Below are positions 24,601 to 33,835 of a DNA stretch of 64,000 bases, piece by piece (position 1 is the first letter of the stretch; the number at the start of each line of letters is the position of its first letter). The notes under the pieces are model-generated. The model was not told the origin of the DNA. It ran no database searches and worked only from the letters and a program-made list of their open reading frames with translations. This DNA comes from Deltaproteobacteria bacterium (GTDB taxonomy: Bacteria; Myxococcota_A; UBA9042): NCBI GenBank assembly GCA_020632665.1, contig JACKFC010000017.1, positions 1 to 64,000 of the forward strand. The letters run 5' to 3'. Position numbers and translations under genes: made by a program.

Positions 24601-26709
24601 TCATTTGCAGCGCGCCCGGCGTAGCTCCCAGCGCACCGTCCCGGTCGGGAAGAGCAGGAATTCGCCGAGCGGCCGCTGCCGATCCCAAACCTGCACCACG
24701 TCGACGCGGCCTTCTGCGATGCTCGCTCCACCTGCGTCGAAGGGGCGCACCGGCGCGCAGGGTGGTTCTCCGTCGGTGACGGCGTGGCAGCCGGGCGGCA
24801 GGTAGAGGTAGCTGGCTTCGGGCAGCCCCAGGCCGCCTTCGCAGAGCGTGCGGGCGTTGACCGAACTCAGCACCCGGCTCGTCGGACCCTCGGCCGACCA
24901 CAGGCCACGCGGAGCGTCCGGCAGCGCCGCGCGACCCGCCCCGCCACGCGGCACGACGAAGGTCGGGGTCGGGCCCAGCGCGGCCGAGGCGGCGCGAAGG
25001 CCGCGCCAGGCCGCGATCTGCGAATCGGCGAAGTCGTGGCCCGCGCGCGGCTGCAAGATCCCGACGCCCGTCACCACCGCGAGCCCGACGAAGGCGATCG
25101 CGGCCGTCGCCGGCGTCCGTCGCAGCAGGAAGGCGAGGAAGGCCGGGGCGCGCGCCGCGAGCAGCACCCAGACCACGGCGACGACCGATTGGTAGCGCAG
25201 CGCGTCGGTCGCGCAGGCGACGACGAGCAGGCTCGCCAGCGTGGTGGCCACGACACCCAGCCAGAGCGCGCTCGTTCCCAGCGCAGCCACGCCGACGCCG
25301 CGCCAGCCGCCCCCCGCGTCGCGCTGCCGCGGCGCGAGGTCGCCGACCAAGCCGAGCAGCGCCAGCACGCCGACCACGGGCGGGAAATACGCCGGGTCCG
25401 AGATGAGGAGCATCGTCGGCTCCAGCGCGATGCCGACGCCGTCGGTCGTCGCGCGATCCTGGACCATGGCCATCGCGTCGAGCAGGCGGAGCGCGCCGCA
25501 GCCAGCCGCGGGGAGCGCGCCCCAGAGCGAAAGGCCCAGCGCCTCGCGGGTCGGCAAGGACCAGCGGGACGGCCCGAGCAGCAAGTGTGGCTCGACGTCG
25601 CCGGCCTCGCCGCGCAGTCGGGTCGCGTGACGCAGCGCGACCGCCAGCCCCGCGGCCCCCGCCGCCCAGCCTGGGCCGACGATATGGCCGAGCGCCAGGA
25701 TGGAGACCCCGGCCGCGACCGCTGGCCCGGTGGGGATCCGCCGCTTCCGCGCCGCGATCGCGAGGACCCAGGCCAGCGCCAGCTGTGCGAAGACCAGGTC
25801 GCTCTCGCTGCCGGCGACCCGCGAGGCGGCGGGGGAGAGCGCCAGCGTGAGCCCAGCAAGCAGGCCGACCAGCCCTCCGATGCCGCCGCCGCCCGCCACG
25901 GCCGCGGCGCTGAGCCCTGTCAGCAGCGACGCGAGCGCTCCGGCGAGGGCGCCGGCGTCGGCGAGCGCTTCGAAATGACCTCCGAGCGCAGCGGCGAGTG
26001 GGGCCTGCGCCATGCGCAGCGCCGGGCCGTAGGTCGTCTCGAGCCGGGCCGAGGCGGCGGCGTCACCAGCGACGCCGAGCGCCACGGCGGCGTCCTCCCA
26101 AGCGTGGTCGTTGGCGTGCAGCGGGTCGAAGTCGTAGGCGAGGCGGACGCCGAGCGCGACGGTGAAGAGCAAGAGCCAGGGCAGGGCCCGGCGTCGCAGC
26201 CGCAGGCCCGTGCGGGCAAACCACAGCCCGCCCAAGAGCAGCGTCAGTAGCCACGCGGCGGCGGCCAGCGCCCGCTCGGCGTGCAGCGGCGGCAGCACGA
26301 CGGCGTTGTCGCCGAAGCCATCGCCGCGATCGAAGAAGCGGAAGCTGTCGTCGTCGTTGCGGCGGACCGCGTCCGCCAGCGCGGCCAATGCCGGGCGCAC
26401 GGCCTCTGGCGCATCCGGGGGAACCTCGACTTCGAACGCCGAGGTCGCGGCTTCGGGCGCGGGCCGGAGCGTGAGCTCCCCCTGGGCGCCGGCCCCGTCC
26501 TTGACCGTCATCCGGATCGCCTCGCTCTCGATGCGGATCGAGACCAAGCGAACACCCGGCGTGACTTCGCCTTCGTCCTGGTAGGGAAGCACCAACGCCA
26601 GCACCGCGGCCTCGCTCCCCGGCGCGATCACCCGGGCCGCGAGGGCGGCGGTCGGAGCGAGCAGGGCGAGCGCGCACAGGCCCGCACCGATGGCGCTCCG
26701 CAGCTTCAT
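24601..26709 (-). CDS. Large polytopic membrane protein, unknown (GT39-like architecture)
   Basis: About 702 residues. A signal peptide (about 1-25) is followed by a periplasmic region (26-145) and then roughly ten hydrophobic segments, among them LTLLLGGLWFARTGL and LPWLLLFTVALGVRLAYDFDPLHANDH. The DFDPLHANDHAW region after an early helix recalls the acidic loop of GT-C glycosyltransferases such as the PMT/ArnT group, but the match is weak. A soluble C-terminal domain (about 580-702) has four to five cysteines. The start may be ATG at 26709 or GTG at 26712; both overlap the stop of the lipoprotein gene before it. The function is unknown. Confidence 0.65.
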   Translation of the reverse strand: MKLRSAIGAGLCALALLAPTAALAARVIAPGSEAAVLALVLPYQDEGEVTPGVRLVSIRIESEAIRMTVKDGAGAQGELTLRPAPEAATSAFEVEVPPDAPEAVRPALAALADAVRRNDDDSFRFFDRGDGFGDNAVVLPPLHAERALAAAAWLLTLLLGGLWFARTGLRLRRRALPWLLLFTVALGVRLAYDFDPLHANDHAWEDAAVALGVAGDAAASARLETTYGPALRMAQAPLAAALGGHFEALADAGALAGALASLLTGLSAAAVAGGGGIGGLVGLLAGLTLALSPAASRVAGSESDLVFAQLALAWVLAIAARKRRIPTGPAVAAGVSILALGHIVGPGWAAGAAGLAVALRHATRLRGEAGDVEPHLLLGPSRWSLPTREALGLSLWGALPAAGCGALRLLDAMAMVQDRATTDGVGIALEPTMLLISDPAYFPPVVGVLALLGLVGDLAPRQRDAGGGWRGVGVAALGTSALWLGVVATTLASLLVVACATDALRYQSVVAVVWVLLAARAPAFLAFLLRRTPATAAIAFVGLAVVTGVGILQPRAGHDFADSQIAAWRGLRAASAALGPTPTFVVPRGGAGRAALPDAPRGLWSAEGPTSRVLSSVNARTLCEGGLGLPEASYLYLPPGCHAVTDGEPPCAPVRPFDAGGASIAEGRVDVVQVWDRQRPLGEFLLFPTGTVRWELRRARCK

Positions 26710-27224
26710 CACGGCGCGGCGTCGGCCTCTGGCGGCGGCGCCGGCGGCTCGAGCAGGAGCAAGCCGCTCGGCGCGAAATAGTGACCATTGCGGTCGCTGC
26801 GGACCATCTGCCCACGCAACGTCGCGGTCTTGCCCTTGACCAGGCCGTCGCGCTCGACGTCGAAGTCACCGCCCACGAGCAGCCGGCGTCCCTGCAGATC
26901 CTCACGGTCGGTCAGCAGCAGGTGCGGTGCCGGCTTGCAGCCCTTGGCCCGATCTGCACAGGGATGGATCTCGGCCACGAAGCCGCGGACGGCGATGGCG
27001 TCGTCGTTGCGGCCGGCGCTACCCGAGCTCGTCACGCCGTGCACCGACCACGCGCCGTCTTCGTATTGGGCCGGCGGCAGCTTTGGGTTCAGCTCCGGCG
27101 TTTCGGGGAGCTTGGCGGTGCCGGCGGTCGGCTTGCGCGGCGGGTAGCTCGGCGGCTCCTTCGGACCGGCGCAGCCAGCGACCAGGGCAGCCGCGAGCAG
27201 CAGGGGCAGGATGCGGGCGAGCAT
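26709..27224 (-). CDS. Lipoprotein with OB-fold-like domain
   Basis: A 171-residue protein. Lipobox VAGC gives acylated Cys18. A proline-rich linker (20-60) precedes a beta domain whose pattern (VRGFVAEI, then HLLLTD, TATLRGQM, HYFAPSG) is like bacterial OB-fold/tRNA_anti-like lipoproteins; a C-x6-C pair (CADRAKGC) lies in the first loop. AAGGAG lies 7 bases before the ATG. Its stop overlaps the start of the polytopic membrane protein, which suggests joint expression. Confidence 0.7.
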   Translation of the reverse strand: MLARILPLLLAAALVAGCAGPKEPPSYPPRKPTAGTAKLPETPELNPKLPPAQYEDGAWSVHGVTSSGSAGRNDDAIAVRGFVAEIHPCADRAKGCKPAPHLLLTDREDLQGRRLLVGGDFDVERDGLVKGKTATLRGQMVRSDRNGHYFAPSGLLLLEPPAPPPEADAAP

Positions 27225-27247
27225 GGCGCGGCTCCTTGTCACGGGTG

Positions 27248-28633
27248 CTATTTGTTGTTGTACGGGACCAAGCCCGGCAGCGAAACGATCACCAGCGAAT
27301 TCGGGATCACGAAGACGTCGCCGGTGCCGAGCACCTCGGTCTTGCCGCCGATGCGACCGGTGACGGCGACGCGGTTCGGTCCCGGCGGCACGCCGACGGC
27401 GGCGTAGCGGCCGATGATGTTGGTGGTCACGCGGTTCTTCGACGGCACCGGATCGAGCTCGTTGTCGTTGAAGTAGGAGAGGCCCTCGGGCGGGTGGCCG
27501 AAGCCGACGCGCGCGTCGACGATCGGCCAGGAGCGCCGGCTGCTCGTGCCGCAATCGCGGATGCGACCGCCGATCACGCCGTCGCCCTCGTAGATGCCGC
27601 CGACCACGCCGATCGTCGAAGGCACCAACTGCCACTGGCCCTCGCCGACGATCGTCGGGTTCATCCGGTAGGTGTCCTGGTCCTTGTATTTCGTCGGCTG
27701 GTTGCCCTCGCCCTTGGCGTCGAGGTGCGTCGTCAGCAGCACCACGCCGAAAGTGTAGCTATCGTGCCAACCATTCGGATCGTTCGGGTTCAGCGCGCGG
27801 GTCCGGACCACCAGGGGCGTATTCGCCGGCACGTTCTCGATCGCGTAGAGGCCGTGGTTGGCGACGCACTTCGGGAAGCCGTCGACCTTGTCGCAGACGA
27901 AGCCGGCCGGGCACTCGAGGTGGACGCCCTTGTTGCACTCCTGCTCGGCGGCGAACTTCGCCTTCACGTCGAGCCCGGCCTCGGTCGCCTTCTCCGGCGC
28001 GATCGAGGTCGTCTTGGCGAGCGGGGTGCCGACCTTGCTGTCGTCGCGGAAGCACGCCTGGGCGTCCTCCGGGTCCTCGATGCCGGCACAGGCTTCCGGA
28101 TGGAATTTCGACGCCTCGAAGACCGCGACCTCGATATTGGTGGTGATGCCGCCGCCGCCGAAGCGGTCGACCCGGCCCCACATCACGACCTTCTTGTCCT
28201 TCGGCAGGTCCTTGAGGACCTCGTCGATGCCGACGCCGACGCAGTCGAGGTTGATCGCCTCGGTGGTCGCGGTGTTGTCCTTGGTCGGGTCGCGCAGGGC
28301 CGTCTTGTCGTCGGTGCCGGACTCGGGCGCGCAGACGCCCGAGGTGCAGAACGTGCCGCTCGGGCAGGCCGGCTTGCCGTTGCCGCACACCGGCTCGTAG
28401 ACCGCCGCGAGGCCGCCACCCGCGTCGCTGCCGCCGGTATCACCGGTGGTCGTATCGGCCGCGTCGCCGCTGCCGGTGCTGGCGTCGCTCGTGGCGTCGC
28501 CGGCCGTGCTCGCGGTGTCCTCTTCGTCCCGCTCTTCCTTGCCCAGGCAGCCGGCCATCCAGAGGCAGAGCGCGGTGATCGCGATGGCGCGCAGCGGTGC
28601 GCTTGCGGAAAAAGTCGTGCGGCGAGAGTTCAT
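27248..28633 (-). CDS. Lipoprotein with Thr/Asp/Gly-rich stalk, unknown
   Basis: A 461-residue protein. Lipobox MAGC (acylated Cys29) is followed by an acidic, Thr/Ser/Gly-rich stalk (about 31-75), typical of surface lipoproteins in this lineage. A short disulfide-type motif then follows: C-GNGKP-AC-PSG-TFC-TSG-VC. The remainder is beta-rich with several further cysteines. No enzymatic motif was seen. It lies 23 bases upstream of the OB-fold lipoprotein gene and probably forms an operon with it and the polytopic protein. Confidence 0.75.
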   Translation of the reverse strand: MNSRRTTFSASAPLRAIAITALCLWMAGCLGKEERDEEDTASTAGDATSDASTGSGDAADTTTGDTGGSDAGGGLAAVYEPVCGNGKPACPSGTFCTSGVCAPESGTDDKTALRDPTKDNTATTEAINLDCVGVGIDEVLKDLPKDKKVVMWGRVDRFGGGGITTNIEVAVFEASKFHPEACAGIEDPEDAQACFRDDSKVGTPLAKTTSIAPEKATEAGLDVKAKFAAEQECNKGVHLECPAGFVCDKVDGFPKCVANHGLYAIENVPANTPLVVRTRALNPNDPNGWHDSYTFGVVLLTTHLDAKGEGNQPTKYKDQDTYRMNPTIVGEGQWQLVPSTIGVVGGIYEGDGVIGGRIRDCGTSSRRSWPIVDARVGFGHPPEGLSYFNDNELDPVPSKNRVTTNIIGRYAAVGVPPGPNRVAVTGRIGGKTEVLGTGDVFVIPNSLVIVSLPGLVPYNNK

Positions 28634-28722
28634 GCGCGGAGCTCCGGTTGGGCGCCAGGGGGCGCAGCGGGGTCGGGCGCGGAGCCTACCGGGGCCCGCC
28701 CGCCTTGTCAGCCCGGTCCGAA

Positions 28723-29802
28723 TCAGGTCGCGGCCGGCGCCTCGTCGTCGCTCACCTGCAGCACGATCTTGCCGAAATGGGCGCGCCCTTCCAGCGCCTG
28801 CATCGCCGCGCGACCCTCCCGCAAGGGGAAGACGGCACCGACTTCCGGCCGCAACGCGCCGCGGCCGGCGAGGGTGACGACCGTCTCGAGCTCCGCGAGC
28901 GAGCCCATGGTCGAGCCGAGGACGGCGATGCTATGGAAGAAGATCTTCCGCAGGTCGAGGTCGACTTGGTGCCCCGCCGTCGCGCCGCAGGTCACCAAGC
29001 GACCTCCTCGACGCAGGGCGCGGATCGAGGCCGAGAAGAGCTCTCCGCCGATATGCTCGAAGACCACGTCGACGCCGCCGGGGCAGAGCTTGCGTGCCGC
29101 GCGCGACCACTCCGGATCATCGCTGCGCAGGACGTCGTTGGCTCCGAGTTCGCGGGCGCGCTGCAGGTCGGCGTCACGCCGCGCGGTCGCGATCACCCGC
29201 GCTCCGAGGACCTTGGCGACCTGGATGCCGGCGCTGCCGACGCCGGAGCTGGCGCCGTGGACCACGACCGTCTCGCCCGGCTGCAGCCGGGCGGTGGTCG
29301 CGAGCATCCGCCAGGCGGTGAGGAAGGTCGTCGGCAACGCAGCGGCTTCGGCCCAGCCGAGTTGTGCCGGCTTGGGCAGGACCGAGCTGGCCGGGACGAC
29401 GAGGTGCTCCTGTGCGCAGCCGTCGACGTGCTCGCCCAACATTCCGAAGTGCTTGCAATGCGGCGGGTCGCCAGCGCGACAAGCGGTGCAATTGCCGCAG
29501 GAGCGGACCGGATAGAGCACGACCGGGTCGCCGACGGCGAGCCCGACGACGCCCGCGCCGAGCGCGTCGACGACGCCCGCGCCGTCGGCACACGGCACGA
29601 TCGGCACAGGCCAATGCCCGGCCGGGATGCCGCGGCGGACCCAGAGGTCGAGGTGATTCAGCGCGGCGGCGCGGAGCTGCACGCGTACTTCGCCAGGGCC
29701 CGGCTTCGGCAGCTCGCGCTCGAGGATCTCGAGGACTTCGGGGCCGCCGTGGCGCGTGGTGACCAGCGCCCGCGATCGGGCAGCCTCGGGGGGCGTCGGC
29801 AT
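28723..29802 (-). CDS. Zinc-binding MDR-family dehydrogenase/quinone oxidoreductase
   Basis: A 359-residue cytosolic NAD(P)H-dependent oxidoreductase of the medium-chain dehydrogenase superfamily. It has an N-terminal GroES-like fold, structural zinc cysteines C102, C105, C108 and C116, and the cofactor loop GASSGVG (183-189). A GHE-type catalytic zinc motif is not seen, so the family's typical substrates (enones, quinones or alcohols) cannot be narrowed. It stands alone, with 82 bases to the divergent TPR-like gene. Confidence 0.88.
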   Translation of the reverse strand: MPTPPEAARSRALVTTRHGGPEVLEILERELPKPGPGEVRVQLRAAALNHLDLWVRRGIPAGHWPVPIVPCADGAGVVDALGAGVVGLAVGDPVVLYPVRSCGNCTACRAGDPPHCKHFGMLGEHVDGCAQEHLVVPASSVLPKPAQLGWAEAAALPTTFLTAWRMLATTARLQPGETVVVHGASSGVGSAGIQVAKVLGARVIATARRDADLQRARELGANDVLRSDDPEWSRAARKLCPGGVDVVFEHIGGELFSASIRALRRGGRLVTCGATAGHQVDLDLRKIFFHSIAVLGSTMGSLAELETVVTLAGRGALRPEVGAVFPLREGRAAMQALEGRAHFGKIVLQVSDDEAPAAT

Positions 29803-29884
29803 CGGATCTCCTGCCGCGGGCTTGCGGCGCCGCGGTCGCCGCCCTCACCATCGGAGCGGGGAGCTTGCCGGTCAAGGAGCGAAC

Positions 29885-32443
29885 GTGAACGACCCAGCGC
29901 CGATCGAGGAGAGAGGGGACGGCCCGCCGCCCTCCCGCCCGCCGACCCCTTGGATCGTCGCCGCCGTCGTGGTCACGCTTCTCGTTGCCGTGATCGGTTG
30001 GCGGCTCCGTGCGGCCGGCAGCGAGGCGGCGCTGCAGCGTGCCTTGGCCGAGGCGCACCGTGCGCTCGACCGCGGCGAGACGGGCACGGCGGCGCGCGCG
30101 CTCGAGGGCCAAGTCGACGAAGCGCTCCTGGACCGCCCCGACGTCGCCTGGGCCGCGGCGCGATTGGCCGCGAGCAACGGCGACGATCCGCGCGCCGGGG
30201 CGCTGTTCGACCGCGCCAGCGGTGATCGCTCCGACTTCCTCTGCGCCGAGCGCGCGGCGCTGGCCGTGCACCACGGCAGTTGGCTGCTGCAGACCGGCAA
30301 GGCCGACCATGCCGAGGCGCGGATCGAGGAGACGCTCGGGCGTTGTGCCGGCGAGGTCGACGACTACCTGGATCGCGGCGACCTCGACGACGTCGCCCGC
30401 GCGCCGGAGGGCAGCGACGTCGCGCCGGCGGTGGCGCCCCTGCTGCAGTTGCTCGATCTGCGGGTCCGCGTCGCCGTGCGGCGGGCCGAGGCGCTCGACG
30501 CCGCCGGTGAGGCCGAAGCCGCCGGCAAGGCGCTCGATCAGGCCGAGACGCGCGTCGCCGCGACGTGCTGCTCCGGCACCCACCGGGTCTACTGTCGCGG
30601 GCCGCGTGCTGGCTTGCGCGATCGCCTCCTCGCACCGCTCGACGCAGCGCGGACCCGCCGCCGTGCCGCCGCCGCGCTCGCCCTGGTTCGCGAAGGCAAG
30701 GTCGATGACGCCCTCGACGAAGCGCGGGCCGCGGTGCAGGCCGCCGAGAAGGCGCGCGACGAGGCCAGCGCCGGCGACAAGGCCCGGGCCACGGCCGCCT
30801 GGCGCTCGGCCGCCACCGTGGCCTATTCGGTCGAGATCGCCGCAGCTCAGGATGCCGAACGCCGCCGGGCCTGGACCGACGCGGTCGAACGCTACGCCGT
30901 CGCCGGGCGGCTGTGGGACGCGCTGGCGGCGGCGCCCCATGGCGATGAGGCCGTTCTCGGCGCTGCCACCGGGGAAATCGGCCGCGCGCCGGCGCCGATG
31001 CCGGGCGCAGCGTCCCCAACATCCGCGGTCCCGGCCCACGTCAGCGGCCTTCGCCGCGCCGAGACGCTCGCCAAGCTCCTCGCGGCAACCGATACGACCG
31101 CCGACAAGCTCGGCGCGCTCGGCCTCGACGCGATGGGCGTCGGCGACGCAGACCGGCGCCGGCTGCACGATCGCCTGGCGCAGACCCCGCTCGACGCGCG
31201 GGTCTACGTCGAGGAAGCGCTGGCCCGGATCCGCCGCAGCCGCGCAGCCGATCGCAGCCCGGCCGATCGCCGCGCCGACGCCGCCGCCGCGCGTGAGTTA
31301 CTCGACGCCGCGCTCGCGGTGCTGCCCGACAACCAGATGGTCCGCTTCTATCGCGGCGTGCGCGACGTCCTCGAAGGCCGTGGCGCCGCCGGCCTCGAAG
31401 CGATGGAGCAGGCCTATCGCGCCGGCTACCACGACCGCGCCGCCGCCTTGCACCTCGGCGAGGCCTACGCCGCGCTCGGCAAGACCCGCCTCGCCGCGGA
31501 CCGCTGGAAGGACGCGTGGCGCGCCGACAAAGACGACGCCGCCACGGCCCGGCGCGCGGTCGAGGCCTTGGTCCAGCTCGGCGCAAAGGAAGAAGCCGCG
31601 GCGCTGGTCGCCGAGCTGCGCACCGCCCACGGCGCCGACGCGGAGGTCCTGGTCGCCGAGGCCCTGGTCGCGCTCGCGGTCGGCGACGCCTCGGCCTACG
31701 CGCAGGCCCGGCTCGGCCTCGACGCGCGGACGACCGCGACCCTGCCGGCGGAAGTGCAACGTGGCCGCCGCGTCGCCACCGCCGCCACCACCAAGGCCCG
31801 CGCGGCGCTGGATGGCGCATTGCGACCGGGCGAGGTCGTGCTCGAAGCCGTCTTCGGCCACGCGGTCGCCGCCGACAGCGAGGGGCGATTGTTGGGCGAG
31901 AAGGTGCAATGCGCGGTCGTCGTCATCACCGATCAGCGCGTGCTGCTGCTGCGCTGGGATGCCCGTCACGATCGGCGGGCGCAGGTCGGGCAGGGCGTCG
32001 ACATCGTCCGCCGCAGCGTCCGGCTCGGCGGCCGTGTCGGTCGCGAGTTGGCCCGGCTGCAGCTCGAGGGGCTGCGCGATCTGGTCGCCGTGCTGGAGTG
32101 GCTGCCGGAAGGGGCGAAGGACAAACGGCCCTCCTTGGTCGAGGAGGGCGCCGAGCTCGCCGTCGCGACCCTCGCGTTGATCGACGCCGTCGGCGCGGAC
32201 GTCGCGCTCTCCGGGGATCTCGCCGGTGCCCGCGTCACGCCGCTGGACGGTGCCGTCCTCGACGCCTGGTCGCTGGTCGCGCTGCACGAAGCGCCAGGGC
32301 TCTGGCTCTGGCGCGGCAAGCGAAAAGGCGGCGGCAGCCCCTTCGGCACCGACGGCGACAGCCTGGTCCTGCACCACGACCGTCCGGAGCTGCTGACCGC
32401 GTTGTTGCGCCTGCACCTGGGCCCGCCCGCCGACGCGCCCTGA
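29885..32443 (+). CDS. Membrane-anchored TPR-like repeat protein
   Basis: An 852-residue protein. A Pro-rich cytosolic N-terminus (1-22) and one transmembrane helix (about 24-42) are followed by a very Ala/Arg/Asp-rich helical repeat region (45-640) with TPR-like spacing (ALDRGETGTAARAL, AALHLGEAYAALGKTRLA). The last 210 residues form a separate mixed domain resembling a PH-like or kinase-associated module; this is a guess. A pair of adjacent cysteines occurs at about 224. The start is GTG at 29885 with AAGGAG 5 bases upstream. The function is unknown; scaffold or assembly roles are typical of such architectures. Confidence 0.7.
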   Translation: MNDPAPIEERGDGPPPSRPPTPWIVAAVVVTLLVAVIGWRLRAAGSEAALQRALAEAHRALDRGETGTAARALEGQVDEALLDRPDVAWAAARLAASNGDDPRAGALFDRASGDRSDFLCAERAALAVHHGSWLLQTGKADHAEARIEETLGRCAGEVDDYLDRGDLDDVARAPEGSDVAPAVAPLLQLLDLRVRVAVRRAEALDAAGEAEAAGKALDQAETRVAATCCSGTHRVYCRGPRAGLRDRLLAPLDAARTRRRAAAALALVREGKVDDALDEARAAVQAAEKARDEASAGDKARATAAWRSAATVAYSVEIAAAQDAERRRAWTDAVERYAVAGRLWDALAAAPHGDEAVLGAATGEIGRAPAPMPGAASPTSAVPAHVSGLRRAETLAKLLAATDTTADKLGALGLDAMGVGDADRRRLHDRLAQTPLDARVYVEEALARIRRSRAADRSPADRRADAAAARELLDAALAVLPDNQMVRFYRGVRDVLEGRGAAGLEAMEQAYRAGYHDRAAALHLGEAYAALGKTRLAADRWKDAWRADKDDAATARRAVEALVQLGAKEEAAALVAELRTAHGADAEVLVAEALVALAVGDASAYAQARLGLDARTTATLPAEVQRGRRVATAATTKARAALDGALRPGEVVLEAVFGHAVAADSEGRLLGEKVQCAVVVITDQRVLLLRWDARHDRRAQVGQGVDIVRRSVRLGGRVGRELARLQLEGLRDLVAVLEWLPEGAKDKRPSLVEEGAELAVATLALIDAVGADVALSGDLAGARVTPLDGAVLDAWSLVALHEAPGLWLWRGKRKGGGSPFGTDGDSLVLHHDRPELLTALLRLHLGPPADAP

Positions 32444-32575
32444 CGGCCGCGCAGCAGACCGCCGCAAGCGTTGCCGCGAGTTGCGCCGCTTCGCCTTGCC
32501 ACCCCCCAGGGTGCGACCTATCGTGCCGAGCCTGGCCGCCGCGGCGATCGCGGCGCCCGTTCCTGGAGAGCGACG

Positions 32576-33745
32576 ATGCCATCGTTCAGTGATCACCTGG
32601 AGAACCTGCGCAGCGAGATCGACGAGATCTCGGTCAGCGAGGTCCACGCCCGCGTCGAGAAGGGCGCCGACGTCGTGCTGGTCGACGTTCGCGAGCGCGA
32701 CGAGTGGGAGAATGGCTTCATCCCCGGCGCGAACCTGCTCGGCCGCGGCCACCTCGAGTCCCGCATCGCGAATATCGCGCCGAACGGCGACGAAGAGATC
32801 GTCCTCTATTGTGCCAGCGGCAACCGCTCACTCTTCGCCGCCTACAGCCTCGAGATGATGGGCTTCAGCAACGTCAAATCGATGGCTGGCGGCTTCTCCG
32901 GCTGGGCCCGCGAGGGCTTCCCGGTGGCGACCCGCAAATCGCTGACCCAATCGCAGATCGCGCGCTACTCGCGCCACCTGCTGATGCCGGAAGTCGGCGA
33001 AGAGGGGCAGCTCAAGCTGCTCGACGCCAAGGTCCTGCTGATCGGGGCCGGCGGCCTCGGCAGCCCGACCGCGATGTACCTCGCTGCCGCCGGTGTCGGC
33101 ACGATCGGCATCGTCGACGGTGACTCGGTCGATATGTCGAACCTGCAGCGCCAGCTGCTGCACACCGAGGATCGCGTCGGTACGCCGAAGGTCGACAGCG
33201 CCGAGAAGGCCCTCAAGGGCATCAATTCCGAGGTGAACGTCGTCAAGTATCCGTTCCGGATCGACTCGAGCAATACGCTCGACCTCTTCCAGGGCTACGA
33301 CATCATCATCGACGGTTGCGACAACTTCCCGACCCGCTACCTCGTCAACGACGCCTGCTTCATGCTGAACAAGCCGAACGTGCACGGCTCGATCTTCCGC
33401 TTCGAGGGCCAGGTCACGGTCTTCAAGCCGAACGAGGGCCCCTGCTACCGCTGCCTCTACCCGGAGCCGCCGCCCCCCGGCATGGCCCCGTCGTGCGCCG
33501 AAGCCGGCGTGCTCGGCGTGCTCCCCGGCATCATCGGCGTGGCCCAGGCGATCGAGGCGATCAAGCTGATCCTCGGCATCGGCGATCCGCTGGTCGGCCG
33601 CCTGCTGACCTTCGACGCGCTCTCGATGACCTTCCGGACCCTGAATATCCGGCGTGATCACGATTGCCCGCTGTGCGGAACCCATCCGACCGTGACCGAG
33701 CTCATCGACTACGAGCAGTTCTGCGCCGTGCCCGCCCTCGGTTGA
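32576..33745 (+). CDS. moeB: Rhodanese-MoeB/ThiF fusion, sulfur-carrier adenylyltransferase
   Basis: A 389-residue protein. The N-terminal rhodanese domain (about 15-118) has the active-site loop YCASGNRS (Cys79). The C-terminal ThiF/MoeB domain (about 125-389) has the nucleotide loop GAGGLG (157-162), the zinc pairs C290-x2-C293 and C364-x2-C367, and the conserved Cys307 in PSCAEAGVLG. It adenylates the C-terminus of a MoaD/ThiS-like carrier and probably passes sulfur to it for molybdopterin, thiamine or thiouridine synthesis. The domain order is the reverse of MoeZ/MOCS3, in which rhodanese is C-terminal. GGAGAG lies 5 bases before the ATG. Confidence 0.93.
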   Translation: MPSFSDHLENLRSEIDEISVSEVHARVEKGADVVLVDVRERDEWENGFIPGANLLGRGHLESRIANIAPNGDEEIVLYCASGNRSLFAAYSLEMMGFSNVKSMAGGFSGWAREGFPVATRKSLTQSQIARYSRHLLMPEVGEEGQLKLLDAKVLLIGAGGLGSPTAMYLAAAGVGTIGIVDGDSVDMSNLQRQLLHTEDRVGTPKVDSAEKALKGINSEVNVVKYPFRIDSSNTLDLFQGYDIIIDGCDNFPTRYLVNDACFMLNKPNVHGSIFRFEGQVTVFKPNEGPCYRCLYPEPPPPGMAPSCAEAGVLGVLPGIIGVAQAIEAIKLILGIGDPLVGRLLTFDALSMTFRTLNIRRDHDCPLCGTHPTVTELIDYEQFCAVPALG

Positions 33746-33802
33746 CCGGCCGGGGCAGGGCGCCCCGCGTTGCATCCTCATGACGCGTTGCGGCAACGTA
33801 GT

Positions 33803-33827
33803 CCTCGGCCGCCCGACGCGGCCGAGG
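33803..33827 (+). promoter_or_regulatory. Hairpin touching the ppdK ribosome site
   Basis: CCTCGGCCGC (33803-33812) and GCGGCCGAGG (33818-33827) form a perfect 10-bp stem with a 5-base loop. The 3' arm contains the GAGG of the ppdK Shine-Dalgarno region (33824-33831), 9 bases before the ATG. It could end moeB transcripts or mask the ribosome site. Confidence 0.4.
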
Positions 33828-33835
33828 GGGGCCGA

